From Limiplasma sp958448555 (lineage in GTDB: Bacteria; Bacillota; Clostridia; Christensenellales; Aristaeellaceae): a DNA stretch of 64,000 bases. Location of the stretch: positions 1 through 64,000 of the forward strand of contig CAUDEL010000008.1 in NCBI GenBank assembly GCA_958448555.1. The letters run 5' to 3'. Both the position numbers and the translations under genes were made by a program. This document shows positions 1-8,200 of the stretch, one piece after another. Positions within the stretch are counted from its first letter, which is position 1, and the number at the start of each line of letters is the position of its first letter. The notes beneath the pieces were generated by a model. The model did not search any database. It was given only the letters and a program-made list of their open reading frames with translations, and was not told the DNA's origin.

Positions 1-1460
1 ACGCGCTGGTTGATCTCCTCCTCGGTCATGTTGGTGGAGGCGGTGATGGTGATCTTCTGCTCGTTGCCGGTGCCCTTGTCCTTGGCGCTGACGTTGACGA
101 TGCCGTTGCGGTCGATGTTGAAGGTCACCTCGATCTGCGGCACGCCGCGCGGCGCGGCGGGGATGCCGGTGAGCTGGAAGCGGCCCAGGGTCTTGTTGTC
201 GTAGGCCATGGGGCGCTCGCCCTGCAGCACGTGGATTTCCACGGCGGTCTGGCCGTCGGCCGCGGTGGAGAACACCTGCGACTTGCTGGTGGGGATGGTG
301 GTGTTGCGCTCGATGAGCTTGGTGAAGATGTGACCCTCGGTCTCAAGGCCCAGGCTCAGCGGCGTCACGTCCAGAAGCAGCACGTCCTTGACCTCGCCGC
401 CCAGCACGCCCGCCTGGATGGCGGCGCCCACGGCCACGCACTCGTCGGGGTTGATGCCCTTGAAGGGGTCCTTGTTGGTGATCTTCTTGACCGCCGCCTG
501 CACGGCCGGGATGCGGGTGGAGCCGCCCACGAGGATGACCTTGTCGATCTGCTCGGGGGTGAGGCTGGCGTCCTTGAGCGCCTTGTTCACGGGGCCGATG
601 GTCTTTTCGACCAGGTCGGCGGTCAGCTCGTCGAACTTGGCGCGGGTGAGCGTCATGTCCAGATGCTTGGGGCCGGTGGCGTCGCTGGTGATGAAGGGCA
701 GGTTGATGTTGGTGGACATCACGCCGGACAGGTCGATCTTGGCCTTTTCGGCGGCCTCTTTCAGGCGCTGGTACGCCATCTTGTCCTGGCGCAGGTCGAT
801 GCCATTTTCCTTCTTGAAGGTGTCGGCCACATAGTTGATGATGCGCTCGTCGAAGTCGTCGCCGCCCAGGCGGGTGTCGCCGTTGGTGGCCAGCACCTCG
901 AACACGCCGTCGCCGATCTCCAGGAGGCTGACATCGAACGTGCCGCCGCCCAGGTCGTAGACCAAAATCTTCTGGCCGCCCTCCTTGTCCAGGCCGTAGG
1001 CCAGAGACGCGGCGGTGGGCTCGTTGATGATGCGCAGCACCTCCAGGCCCGCGATGCGGCCCGCGTCCTTGGTGGCCTGGCGCTGGCTGTCGCTGAAGTA
1101 GGCGGGCACGGTGATGACGGCCTGCGTCACGGTTTCGCCCAGGTAGCTCTCGGCGTCCGCCTTGAGCTTTTGCAGGATCATGGCGCTGATCTCCTGCGGG
1201 GTGTAGTCCTTGCCGTCGATGGACACCTTGTGCGCGGTGCCCATCTCACGCTTGATGGAGATGACCGTGCGGTCGGGGTTGGTGATGGCCTGACGCTTGG
1301 CGATCTGGCCCACCAGACGCTCGCCGTCCTTGGTGAAGGCGACCACGGAAGGCGTGGTGCGCGCGCCCTCGGCGTTGGGGATGACGGTGGGTTCGCCGCC
1401 TTCCATGACGGCCACGCAGCTATTGGTAGTACCAAGGTCGATACCGATGATCTTAGACAT
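1..1460 (-). CDS. dnaK: Chaperone protein DnaK (Hsp70), 3' end outside window
   Basis: ATP-dependent chaperone that binds exposed hydrophobic peptides in the cytoplasm with DnaJ and GrpE. About 486 residues are visible, covering the nucleotide-binding domain and most of the substrate-binding domain; the C-terminal lid lies beyond position 1. The start MSKIIGIDLGTTNSCVAVME is the classic phosphate-1 motif. IINEPTAASLAYG, the phosphate-2 motif DLGGGTFDVS and the adenosine motif VGGSTRIPAV follow, then the linker region DVLLLDVTPLSLG. The ATG at 1458-1460 has a GAGG ribosome site upstream. It is the third gene of hrcA-grpE-dnaK, 106 bp after grpE, so it should be repressed through the CIRCE operator ahead of hrcA. 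Identity is certain. Confidence 0.98.
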   Translation of the reverse strand, partial: MSKIIGIDLGTTNSCVAVMEGGEPTVIPNAEGARTTPSVVAFTKDGERLVGQIAKRQAITNPDRTVISIKREMGTAHKVSIDGKDYTPQEISAMILQKLKADAESYLGETVTQAVITVPAYFSDSQRQATKDAGRIAGLEVLRIINEPTAASLAYGLDKEGGQKILVYDLGGGTFDVSLLEIGDGVFEVLATNGDTRLGGDDFDERIINYVADTFKKENGIDLRQDKMAYQRLKEAAEKAKIDLSGVMSTNINLPFITSDATGPKHLDMTLTRAKFDELTADLVEKTIGPVNKALKDASLTPEQIDKVILVGGSTRIPAVQAAVKKITNKDPFKGINPDECVAVGAAIQAGVLGGEVKDVLLLDVTPLSLGLETEGHIFTKLIERNTTIPTSKSQVFSTAADGQTAVEIHVLQGERPMAYDNKTLGRFQLTGIPAAPRGVPQIEVTFNIDRNGIVNVSAKDKGTGNEQKITITASTNMTEEEINQR

Positions 1461-1566
1461 ATGCTTTATCCTCCTCAAAATGCTTGCGCGTATGCGCAGA
1501 TTTGGTCATTGTCGGTTTTGAATCTATGTAAAGCGGCCTGGCCGCTTGCCGGGGAAAAGGGGGCCG

Positions 1567-2196
1567 TCATTCGGGAACGACCTTCACCATCGCGTGGCGA
1601 AGCACCGCGCCCTCCATCTGATAGCCCTTGAGCAGGACCTCGCAGACCGTGCCCGGCTCGCCGTCCTCCGGCTCGCCCTGCATGACCGCGTTTTCAAGGT
1701 TGGGGTCGAACTTCTCGCCCCGCCGGTCGATGGCGGTGATGCCGCGCTTTTCAAACGCCTCGCACATCTGCCGAAGCACCATTTCCACCCCGCTCTTGAG
1801 GGAATCTCCCTCGCCGGAGGCGGCGATGGCGCGCTCCAGATTGTCCAGAACCGGCAGAAGCGTCGTGGCAAACGCCCGCGCCCCGTCGTCAAAAGCCTCC
1901 TTGCGGACGTTCTGGTTGCGGCGGCGGTAGTTCTCAAAATCCGCCTGCACGCGCTGGGCCATGTTCAGGTACTCCTCCTGCTTGGCCAGGGCGGCAGCCA
2001 GCGCCTCGGCAGCCTCGGCGGCGGCGGTGTCCCCAGCCATCTCCTCCCTGGCCTGCTCGTGCGCGGCCTCGGCGTCCATCGCGGTCTCGACGGCCGCTTC
2101 CATGGTTTCCACGGCCTCCTCCGCCTCGCCGTTCAGCGGCTTTTGCGTAACGTCCTGCATGTTGTCCCCTCTTTGCTTTCTTTTCTTCTTTGCCAT
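1567..2196 (-). CDS. grpE: Nucleotide exchange factor GrpE
   Basis: Releases ADP from DnaK and so resets the chaperone cycle. The 209-residue protein has an acidic, low-complexity N-terminus of about 60 residues, a long helical region (around 65-135, with YLNMAQRVQADFENYRRRN, the conserved GrpE dimerisation helix) and a C-terminal beta domain ending GAVLRHAMVKVVPE, which matches the family signature (GYxxxxRvlRpA.V.V). The length is usual for the family. The ATG at 2194-2196 has AAGGAGTG eight bases upstream. It follows hrcA by 6 bp and precedes dnaK, the standard Firmicutes order. Confidence 0.97.
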   Translation of the reverse strand: MAKKKRKQRGDNMQDVTQKPLNGEAEEAVETMEAAVETAMDAEAAHEQAREEMAGDTAAAEAAEALAAALAKQEEYLNMAQRVQADFENYRRRNQNVRKEAFDDGARAFATTLLPVLDNLERAIAASGEGDSLKSGVEMVLRQMCEAFEKRGITAIDRRGEKFDPNLENAVMQGEPEDGEPGTVCEVLLKGYQMEGAVLRHAMVKVVPE

Positions 2197-2202
2197 TGTC
2201 TG

Positions 2203-3231
2203 TCACTCCTTGTCCTGCCTGAGCAGGTCGGTGAGCTGCTTGCCCATGGCGCTCAGTATGCTGAGCACCCGCCCATACTGCATGCGCGTGGGCCCGATGA
2301 CGCCGATGGTGCCATGGGTGTTGTCGCTCAGGCGGTAGGTTGCCGTCACCAGCGAGCAGTCCTCCAGCTCAGGGATGCCGGTCTCCGGACCGATACGGAC
2401 CGTAAAGGCCATCTCGCCGTGATCCTCCATGAGCTTGAGCAGCTTCTCCTTCGTCTCCAGAACGCTCAGGAAGCACTTGGCCTTCTCCACGTCCGAATAC
2501 TCCGGGAAGTTGAGGATGTTGCTGGCGCCGCCCAAGGTGAGCTTTGCCTTGCCGCCCTCGCCCTCCACCGCGTCGAGAAACTCCGCCACGCCGCTGAGCA
2601 CCTGGCGCTCGGCGCGCATGTCGCGCTCGGTTTCCCGGATCAGGCTGAGCGCCTCGCTCAGCGTATGCCCGCTCAGGCGCTCGGTCAGCGTGCGGCTGAC
2701 GGCGTAGAGCGCGTCGGCGTCCAGGTCGTTTCCCACGCGGATGATGGAGTCGCGCATGATGCCGCCGTCGGTGACGACGACCAGCAGCGCGCTCTGGCTG
2801 CTGACCGGGACGAGCTGCAACGTGCGGATGCGAAGCTCCGCGCCCTTGGGGCTCATCACCAGCGAGGTGTAGTGCGTCAGCCCCGAGAGCACCTGCGCCG
2901 CCCGGCTGATGACGTCCTCCATCTGCTGCGCGCGGTTGGTAAAGTAGGCGCGCACATCGGCCGCGTCGCCGGTGCGGATGGCCCCGTTCTTTAGAAGCTG
3001 GTCCACATACAGCCGGTACGCCTTGGCGCTTGGGATGCGCCCCGCGCTCACGTGCGGCTGGTCCAGATAGCCCAACTCCTCCAGATCGCTCATCTCGTTG
3101 CGGATGGTGGCCGAGCTCAGCCCCATCTCGTACTTTTTGGAGATGGTCCGGCTGCCCACAGGAATGGCGGTCAAGATGTAGTCGTCGATGATCGCCTGCA
3201 AAATACGGAATTTCCGTGCGTCCATCGCCAT
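2203..3231 (-). CDS. hrcA: Heat-inducible transcription repressor HrcA
   Basis: Repressor of class I heat-shock genes; it binds CIRCE and its folding depends on GroEL. The 342-residue protein begins with a winged helix (ARKFRILQAIIDDYI, then GSRTISKKYEMGLSSATIRNEM as recognition region), followed by the GAF-like domain and ends with LGPTRM-type sequence (IGVIGPTRMQYGRV) typical of HrcA. I start at the ATG at 3229-3231 because GGGAGG lies eight bases upstream; an in-frame GTG at 3238-3240 overlaps that ribosome site and is unlikely. A perfect CIRCE element sits 28 bp upstream of the start, so the gene is autoregulated and leads hrcA-grpE-dnaK. Confidence 0.97.
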   Translation of the reverse strand: MAMDARKFRILQAIIDDYILTAIPVGSRTISKKYEMGLSSATIRNEMSDLEELGYLDQPHVSAGRIPSAKAYRLYVDQLLKNGAIRTGDAADVRAYFTNRAQQMEDVISRAAQVLSGLTHYTSLVMSPKGAELRIRTLQLVPVSSQSALLVVVTDGGIMRDSIIRVGNDLDADALYAVSRTLTERLSGHTLSEALSLIRETERDMRAERQVLSGVAEFLDAVEGEGGKAKLTLGGASNILNFPEYSDVEKAKCFLSVLETKEKLLKLMEDHGEMAFTVRIGPETGIPELEDCSLVTATYRLSDNTHGTIGVIGPTRMQYGRVLSILSAMGKQLTDLLRQDKE

Positions 3232-3258
3232 TCTTGCCACCTCCCGCTTCTCTGGTTG

Positions 3259-3285
3259 TTAGCACTCGTTAGGGTCGAGTGCTAA
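3259..3285 (-). promoter_or_regulatory. CIRCE operator (HrcA binding site)
   Basis: Perfect inverted repeat TTAGCACTC, nine-base spacer, GAGTGCTAA, exactly the CIRCE consensus. It lies just downstream of the hrcA -10 box, where bound HrcA would block initiation. It is the only CIRCE I find in the window. Confidence 0.97.
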
Positions 3286-3294
3286 CACATGCAT

Positions 3295-3323
3295 ATCATA
3301 TGCCACCCACCCGGGTTTGTCAA
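3295..3323 (-). promoter_or_regulatory. Sigma-A promoter of hrcA-grpE-dnaK
   Basis: Read on the minus strand: -35 TTGACA (3318-3323), 17-bp spacer, -10 TATGAT (3295-3300). Near-consensus, and the CIRCE element covers the start-site region directly downstream. Confidence 0.9.
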
Positions 3324-3357
3324 GGGCTTTTAAAATTTTCTCATTTGAATTCAACAT

Positions 3358-3387
3358 TTGTTCATAATCGGCCGGACGTGATACAAT
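3358..3387 (+). promoter_or_regulatory. Likely promoter of the WYL regulator gene
   Basis: -35 TTGTTC (3358-3363), 18-bp spacer, -10 TACAAT (3382-3387), 25 bp before the start codon and divergent from the hrcA promoter. Confidence 0.6.
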
Positions 3388-3411
3388 GGCCGGGGAAGGA
3401 GGCGCGGCGTC

Positions 3412-4680
3412 TTGAAATCGAGCCGGCTGTTTCAGATTGTCTACGAGCTGATGAGCGGGGGACGCCTCACCGCGCCGGAGCTGGCGCGCCGGCTGGAGGT
3501 GTCGGTGCGCACCATCTACCGCGATGTGGAGGCCCTGTGCCAGGCCGGCGTGCCCATTTCCACCGGGCAGGGGCAGGGCGGAGGCATAGCGCTGATGGAC
3601 GGCTTTGTGCTGGACCGCGCCCTGATGAGCGCGTCCGAGCAGGAGCGGCTGATGCTGGCGGTCAAAGCGCTGTCCAGCGCCACCGGCGACAGCGCGGCCC
3701 TTTTGCAGAAGCTGGGCGCGCTGTTTCGCGCGCCCGAGGCGGACTGGCTTTCGGTCGATCTGGATCGCTGGGGTCAGGGCGGGAGGCGGGACACACGCTT
3801 TGAGGTGATCCGCAGGGCCATTTTGGAAAAACGGGTGCTGGCCTTTCAATATGCGGGCGCGGGCGGTCTGCGGCCCCGGCGCGTCCGGCCGGGCCGCCTG
3901 TGCTTCAAGTCCTCGGCCTGGTATTTGCAGGCGGTATGCCTGGAGCGTCAGGCATGGCGCACCTTCAAGCTCACGCGCATGTGCGGCCTGCGCGTGACGC
4001 AGGAGCGCTTTTTTGAAACGCTCGCTCCTCCGCCCATCGAGCCCGCGGCCGGCGGCCTCACCGAGTGCGAGGTCAGGCTGCGCTTCCCGGCGGGGGCGGC
4101 CTTTCGCGTATATGACGAGTTTGCCAGCGAATCCATACGGGCCGGCGAGGACGGCTCTCTCACCGTGACCGCGCGCATGCCGCTGGGGGACGGATGGCTG
4201 TACGGCTATTTGCTCTCCTTTGGCGGGGCGGTCGAGGTGCTCTCCCCGCCGCAGGTGCGCAGGGGACTCGCCTGCTTTGCGCGGACGGCCTCTGAACGCT
4301 ATCAAAAAGATTTGCCGCAGGGTGCAAACCTGACACAGGATGTCAGGTTTGAGGTGCTATCCTATGCCTGTCCCCCGGAGGATCAACCAGACGAACAGGA
4401 GGCGGAAGCATTGGAACAGACGTTTTGTCAAAGCTGCGGCATGCCCCTCACCGGCGCCCCGCAGGAGCTGGGCACCGAGAAGGACGGCACCCCCAATCCC
4501 GAGTACTGCACCTACTGCTACCAGAACGGAACCTTCACCCGCGAGTGCACCATGCAGGAGATGATCGATTTCTGTGCGCCCATCATGGCCCAAAGCCATC
4601 CGGGCATGACCGAAGCGGAGGCGTCCTCGCGGATGCTCGGCTTCTTTCCGCAGCTCAAACGTTGGAAAAAGGAAGACTGA
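3412..4680 (+). CDS. HTH-WYL transcriptional regulator fused to a C-terminal zinc ribbon
   Basis: Predicted cytoplasmic DNA-binding regulator of 422 residues. Residues 1-60 form an HTH_11 winged helix (LTAPELARRLEVSVRTIYRDVEAL). A WYL ligand-sensing domain spans roughly 130-310, with ILEKRVLAFQYAG and the SAWYLQAVC motif that gives the domain its name. After a linker, residues about 340-422 form a separate zinc-ribbon domain with the pairs CQSCGMPL and YCTYC followed by TRECTMQEMIDFCAP, as in the PF12674-type 'putative zinc ribbon'. The start is TTG at 3412 with GAAGGAGG upstream. In many genomes the zinc-ribbon part is a stand-alone protein, so this is a domain fusion. Target genes and ligand are unknown. 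It is monocistronic, between its own promoter and a strong terminator. Confidence 0.85.
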   Translation: MKSSRLFQIVYELMSGGRLTAPELARRLEVSVRTIYRDVEALCQAGVPISTGQGQGGGIALMDGFVLDRALMSASEQERLMLAVKALSSATGDSAALLQKLGALFRAPEADWLSVDLDRWGQGGRRDTRFEVIRRAILEKRVLAFQYAGAGGLRPRRVRPGRLCFKSSAWYLQAVCLERQAWRTFKLTRMCGLRVTQERFFETLAPPPIEPAAGGLTECEVRLRFPAGAAFRVYDEFASESIRAGEDGSLTVTARMPLGDGWLYGYLLSFGGAVEVLSPPQVRRGLACFARTASERYQKDLPQGANLTQDVRFEVLSYACPPEDQPDEQEAEALEQTFCQSCGMPLTGAPQELGTEKDGTPNPEYCTYCYQNGTFTRECTMQEMIDFCAPIMAQSHPGMTEAEASSRMLGFFPQLKRWKKED

Positions 4681-4693
4681 ACCACGAGGCACC

Positions 4694-4730
4694 GAAAAGG
4701 GAGAGCGTCCGCCAAACGCTCTCCCTTTTC
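4694..4730. terminator. Bidirectional intrinsic terminator
   Basis: Perfect 15-bp stem (4694-4708 with 4716-4730) and 7-nt loop between convergent genes. The stem ends in AAAA on one side and TTTT on the other, so it can act in both directions. Confidence 0.85.
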
Positions 4731-4732
4731 GA

Positions 4733-5188
4733 TCAGTTTTCCCCATGCACCCGCCGGTTCAGACGGCGGATTTTTGCTCGTAACATCAGATATTGCGCCG
4801 CCCAGGCCGCTGCGAAGATGCCCACAAAAACGCCTGTGTAAAGAGCCACTCCACCCGCACTGTGCTCCATCCAGCCACACACCCAGGCTATAGGCAGCAT
4901 CACCAGAGCCGTCACAGCAAAATGGATGGCGGATTGCTTCAAAAGGCTCCAGCGCTCCATTTCCCAGATCAGTGAGCACATGCCAAACGCGGCGCCCAGC
5001 ACGCCGCACAACACAGCCTGCAGGGCCACCGCTCCCGCCTCGCTTCCCGCCAGTGCGGCCAGTTCGGGCATGCAGGCCACATACCGTCCCTGCCCCCAGC
5101 CCAATGAAATGACAATGGTAATCAGGTAGCCCATGGCCATGCCCAGCGGGACGCCCAGCAGGCCGCGCAAAAGCGCCTTTTTCTTCAC
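4733..5188 (-). CDS. DUF3021 family membrane protein
   Basis: Small integral membrane protein of 151 residues with four hydrophobic segments (about 8-32, 50-72, 85-105 and 112-135) and basic ends (MKKKALLRG at the start, RAKIRRLNRRVHG at the end). This is the layout of DUF3021 proteins, which are nearly always encoded beside a LytTR response regulator. That is the case here: the LytTR gene lies 17 bp upstream on the same strand. In characterised LytTR regulatory systems the membrane partner inhibits the DNA-binding protein; by inference this protein holds the regulator inactive until an unknown signal appears. Confidence 0.8.
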   Translation of the reverse strand: MKKKALLRGLLGVPLGMAMGYLITIVISLGWGQGRYVACMPELAALAGSEAGAVALQAVLCGVLGAAFGMCSLIWEMERWSLLKQSAIHFAVTALVMLPIAWVCGWMEHSAGGVALYTGVFVGIFAAAWAAQYLMLRAKIRRLNRRVHGEN

Positions 5189-5205
5189 GGCTGTTCCCTC
5201 CTTGT

Positions 5206-5640
5206 CTAAATGCCCAGCACCTGACGGATCTTGGGGACATATCGCCGGGAAACCCAGGCCGCCGTACCGTCCTCCAGCGCAACACGAATGGTGCCGGCCA
5301 GGCTCAAGTCAAAGCCCCTGGCCTTGCCGAGGTTGATGATTTCCGAGTGCGATATGCGAACGAAGCGGGACCGGTCCAGCCTGTTTTCCAGCTCATAGAG
5401 CCGCAGGCGCACGGTGTATTCCCCCTCCGCCGTGCTCACATACACCTTGCCGCCGGCGGCATAGGCGCGCAGAATTCCCGCCGGGTCGAGAACGGCAGCC
5501 TTTTCGTCCCGAAATCCCATGAGCATCCTGGGTGCCTCCAGCTTTTCCAGCAAAGCGGCGATCTCCCCGGACATTCGGTCGGTATGGACCACGATTCTGG
5601 GCTCGGTGCAGGCAGGGTCGATCTGGATGTCGATGCGCAC
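5206..5640 (-). CDS. LytTR-domain transcriptional regulator
   Basis: DNA-binding regulator of 144 residues without a receiver domain. The N-terminal third (VRIDIQIDPACTEPRIVVHTDR) is a short alpha/beta region found in these minimal LytTR proteins. The C-terminal part, from about residue 50, is a LytTR domain: KVYVSTAEGEYTVRLRLYELENRL, then RFVRISHSEIINLGKARGF with the usual FvRiHrs-type motif, and WVSRRYVPKIRQVLG at the end. I start at the GTG at 5638-5640 because an AGGGGGAAGG ribosome site precedes it and the -10 box lies too close to any upstream start. It is expected to be co-transcribed with the DUF3021 gene as a regulator/inhibitor pair. Confidence 0.82.
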   Translation of the reverse strand: MRIDIQIDPACTEPRIVVHTDRMSGEIAALLEKLEAPRMLMGFRDEKAAVLDPAGILRAYAAGGKVYVSTAEGEYTVRLRLYELENRLDRSRFVRISHSEIINLGKARGFDLSLAGTIRVALEDGTAAWVSRRYVPKIRQVLGI

Positions 5641-5662
5641 CTTCCTTCCCCCTTTCGCATCC

Positions 5663-5691
5663 AGTATAGGGGCTTGCGCCTTGCCGCGCAA
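5663..5691 (-). promoter_or_regulatory. Promoter of the LytTR/DUF3021 pair
   Basis: Minus strand: -35 TTGCGC (5686-5691), 17-bp spacer, -10 TATACT (5663-5668). The -35 box is one arm of an inverted repeat TTGCGC-6 nt-GCGCAA, a possible operator for autoregulation. Confidence 0.7.
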
Positions 5692-5740
5692 TCCTTTCGA
5701 TACAATCGGTCGTTTCAGCAAGCCAAATGGCATGCATGGA

Positions 5741-5794
5741 CAAGCGCCCGGCTCGGAACCGAAGTTCGAGTCGGGCGCTTGAGGATGTTTTTTT
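5741..5794. terminator. Hairpin between LytTR and methyltransferase genes
   Basis: A 10-bp GC-rich stem (5741-5750 with 5772-5781), extended by further imperfect pairs inside, then a seven-T run at 5788-5794 on the plus strand. For the minus-strand methyltransferase upstream the hairpin lacks a T-run, so its efficiency in that direction is uncertain. Confidence 0.55.
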
Positions 5795-5813
5795 GGTTTG
5801 GCTGGCCTGCGTA

Positions 5814-6431
5814 CTATTGGATGTCGTCGGCGTGCATGCCGTCCAGGGCGGGCTTGCGCTTCCAGGCGGTCATAACCCCCGTGCCCAGCCCCGTGCGCTG
5901 CCAGCTCACCTGCTCAAAGGAGAGCTCGGAAAGCCGCTCCTGCAGGGCATGGCGGTTCAGCGGCGCCGCCTCGTCTCCGTCGGCCGTCAGACGCCGGAGC
6001 GCCCCCACCGCCGAAGGCCAGCACGCCGTGCCGAGCACCAGCTGGCCACCGGGCTTGAGCACCCGCAGCACCTCGCCGAGCATCCGCCCCAGCGCCTCGC
6101 CGTCGCCCTTCCACTGCATCAAAACCGTGTCGAAGGCGTCCTCGCGCCAGGGGATATCCCCCTCGCCGGCATAGACGATATCACAGCTTTGCAGCCGCGC
6201 ACGGGCCGCCCGCACATCCTCCATATCGGCGGAAACGCCGCACACCTCGCACTGCATGTTTCTGCGCAGGTATTCAGCCATCAGCCCCTTGCCCACCGTG
6301 GCGTCGAGCACCCGGTCCTCCGGGTCCACCACCACCCACCTGAGCATCGCCTTTTCCAATGCGCTCAGATGCGGGCCCGCCTTGACGGACAGCTCACCGG
6401 ATATGGTTTTGCCTTGTACCTTGGAGATCAT
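5814..6431 (-). CDS. Class I SAM-dependent methyltransferase
   Basis: Predicted soluble methyltransferase of 205 residues. The Rossmann-type SAM site is visible as VLDATVGKGLMAEYL (motif I, about 41-55), followed by CEVCGVSADMEDV (acidic residue at the end of beta 2) and DIPWREDAFDTVLMQW with LKPGGQLVLGTACWP (motifs around beta 4 and 5). This is the UbiE/Methyltransf_11 pattern, but the substrate cannot be deduced. The ATG has GAGGAGG nine bases upstream. It is a single gene between its own promoter and the hairpin at 5741. Confidence 0.75.
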   Translation of the reverse strand: MISKVQGKTISGELSVKAGPHLSALEKAMLRWVVVDPEDRVLDATVGKGLMAEYLRRNMQCEVCGVSADMEDVRAARARLQSCDIVYAGEGDIPWREDAFDTVLMQWKGDGEALGRMLGEVLRVLKPGGQLVLGTACWPSAVGALRRLTADGDEAAPLNRHALQERLSELSFEQVSWQRTGLGTGVMTAWKRKPALDGMHADDIQ

Positions 6432-6471
6432 GCGCGTCCTCCTCAGCCATTGTGATTCCTGTCACACGGCC

Positions 6472-6480
6472 ATTATATCA
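6472..6480 (-). promoter_or_regulatory. Extended -10 promoter of the methyltransferase gene
   Basis: Minus strand reads TGATATAAT, that is a TGn extension joined to a perfect TATAAT box. No good -35 hexamer is seen at the usual distance. Confidence 0.6.
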
Positions 6481-6523
6481 CAAAATTGCTAAGAGTGCAC
6501 GCATTTTTGTAACATTTTGTTTA

Positions 6524-8197
6524 TTATTTTGAATACTCTCGTAAACAATAAGTAACGGATGCCTTCCGGCTGAGTACCAGCCACAGCGCCGCATCCAGGA
6601 GACACAGCAGCGCGACATCGGTGGCCAGCGCAGCGGACATGGGAACGTCCCAGCTCACCAGCGCCACCGCGGCGCCCACCAGCATCGCGATCACCAGCAT
6701 GCCGCCGAACATGCTAATCATCGCGTTCATGCTTTGCTTGACGGCCTCGGTCTCGGTTTTCCATTTCAGCTTGGGATGATACACGTCCAAAAGCAGGCTC
6801 ATCAGACACCACATCAGGGAAAACACCTGCGATACGGTCAGCGCGCCCAGCGTCTCCAGCCACATGTCGGGCAGAAGCGCCCACAGCGCGGCCGCGCACA
6901 CCAGCGCCGAAGCCAGGTTAAACGTCAATCCCATGAGCAGCTTGGCTCCCAGCTGCACCTTGCCCGAAACGGGATAGACGCGCCGCATGTCATGGCGCAC
7001 GCCCTCACGCGAGACGGCGGTGGACACGGCCAGGCCCATGGTGGCCGTCAGGGACAGAAAGCCCGCCGCAGCGGCCAGATAGAGGCTTCCCGGCACGAAC
7101 TGCCTCACCACCTCGCTCAGCGCCATGCCCTCCGTCTCCCTGCCGATGCCGATGGCCATGACCACCAGCAGCACCGGGAACATGACAACGCCCGTCAGGC
7201 AGTTGGTGGCATAGGTGGGCACGGTGAGCACCTCGCGCACCTCCTGCCGGTACAGCGCCCAGAAGGGGCTGCGAACGCGCCGGCCCGCGGCGCGGCGCCG
7301 CGCGCCGCTGTTGACGCGCTGGATGATCTCGGCCTGCCGCAGCGCAAGGCGCATATATCCGCCTCCGCACAGGCCCACGACCGCCGCCAGCGAGGCCAGC
7401 GAGACGGCCGCGAACAGCGCGATCTGTCCCCAGGCATACAGCCCCGCGCCCGTGGCGGCGGCCGTCAGCCATTGAAGCGGCGGGAAGGCGCCCAGCACCA
7501 GCTCCGTCAGCGATCCCTGACCAAGCAGCAGGCTTGTGGCGATCTGCGCCATCTCACCCTCGTCAAGGCTCATGTTGATGCTCATCTCCGCGCCGATGAT
7601 AAAAGCCACCAGCACGAAGCTCATCACCGTCGTCACGCCCTCCCGGCGCTTCCAAAGCGCGCTGACGCGGATGAGGGCAAAGGCCAGCAGCGTCGTAAGC
7701 GCCACAGGAATCGCCGGGATCAACAGCATACCCGCCAGCGAGCGCACATAATATCCCACGGCCGCGCCCGTCCCAACGCCATAGCGGATCAGAAGCGGAA
7801 GGCACACCAGCGCCGTCAGCCCCGCCTCTCCCGCCAGCACCGTCGCCAGCTTGGCCATGAGCACGCCCCGCGAGGGAATGGGCAGCGCGCCCACAAAGGC
7901 GCAGTCCCGGCCGAAGAACAGCAGGCTGATGACATAAAAGAAGCTGTAGATCAGCGTCATCAGCGCGCAGGCGAGAAACACCAGCGCAATGATGGCCTGC
8001 GGCTCCCCCATCGCCACGGCCTGATCGTACATGAACATTTCAAAAAAGACCACCATGCCATAGAGGACCAGAGCCAGCAACGCCATCCCGGCCCAGCCGA
8101 GCATGGCCTTCCAGGCCGCCTGTCCCTCGCGCCGCCGCCCGCCGGGCCGAAGCGCCATCAGGCGGTCGCGCATGAGCAGCTTCCAATAGGCAAGCAT
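6524..8197 (-). CDS. ABC-2 type exporter permease
   Basis: Polytopic membrane protein of 557 residues with about a dozen hydrophobic segments arranged in two halves separated by a basic cytoplasmic stretch (ALRQAEIIQRVNSGARRRAAGRRVRS). It begins MLAYWKLLMRDRL, the N-terminal cytoplasmic helix usual in ABC-2 permeases, and FFGRDCAFVGALPIPSRGVLMAK resembles the conserved 'LPis...il.aK' region of clostridial ABC exporter permeases. It lies 3 bp downstream of the ATPase gene, so the two form one exporter. The cargo is unknown. Confidence 0.8.
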   Translation of the reverse strand: MLAYWKLLMRDRLMALRPGGRRREGQAAWKAMLGWAGMALLALVLYGMVVFFEMFMYDQAVAMGEPQAIIALVFLACALMTLIYSFFYVISLLFFGRDCAFVGALPIPSRGVLMAKLATVLAGEAGLTALVCLPLLIRYGVGTGAAVGYYVRSLAGMLLIPAIPVALTTLLAFALIRVSALWKRREGVTTVMSFVLVAFIIGAEMSINMSLDEGEMAQIATSLLLGQGSLTELVLGAFPPLQWLTAAATGAGLYAWGQIALFAAVSLASLAAVVGLCGGGYMRLALRQAEIIQRVNSGARRRAAGRRVRSPFWALYRQEVREVLTVPTYATNCLTGVVMFPVLLVVMAIGIGRETEGMALSEVVRQFVPGSLYLAAAAGFLSLTATMGLAVSTAVSREGVRHDMRRVYPVSGKVQLGAKLLMGLTFNLASALVCAAALWALLPDMWLETLGALTVSQVFSLMWCLMSLLLDVYHPKLKWKTETEAVKQSMNAMISMFGGMLVIAMLVGAAVALVSWDVPMSAALATDVALLCLLDAALWLVLSRKASVTYCLREYSK

Positions 8198-8200
8198 GGC

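Noticed and set aside
231..1631. A 466-codon open frame antisense to dnaK
   Set aside because: It mirrors dnaK exactly, has no ribosome site, and its composition is that expected opposite a high-GC gene. Antisense frames of dnaK are a well-known annotation artefact.
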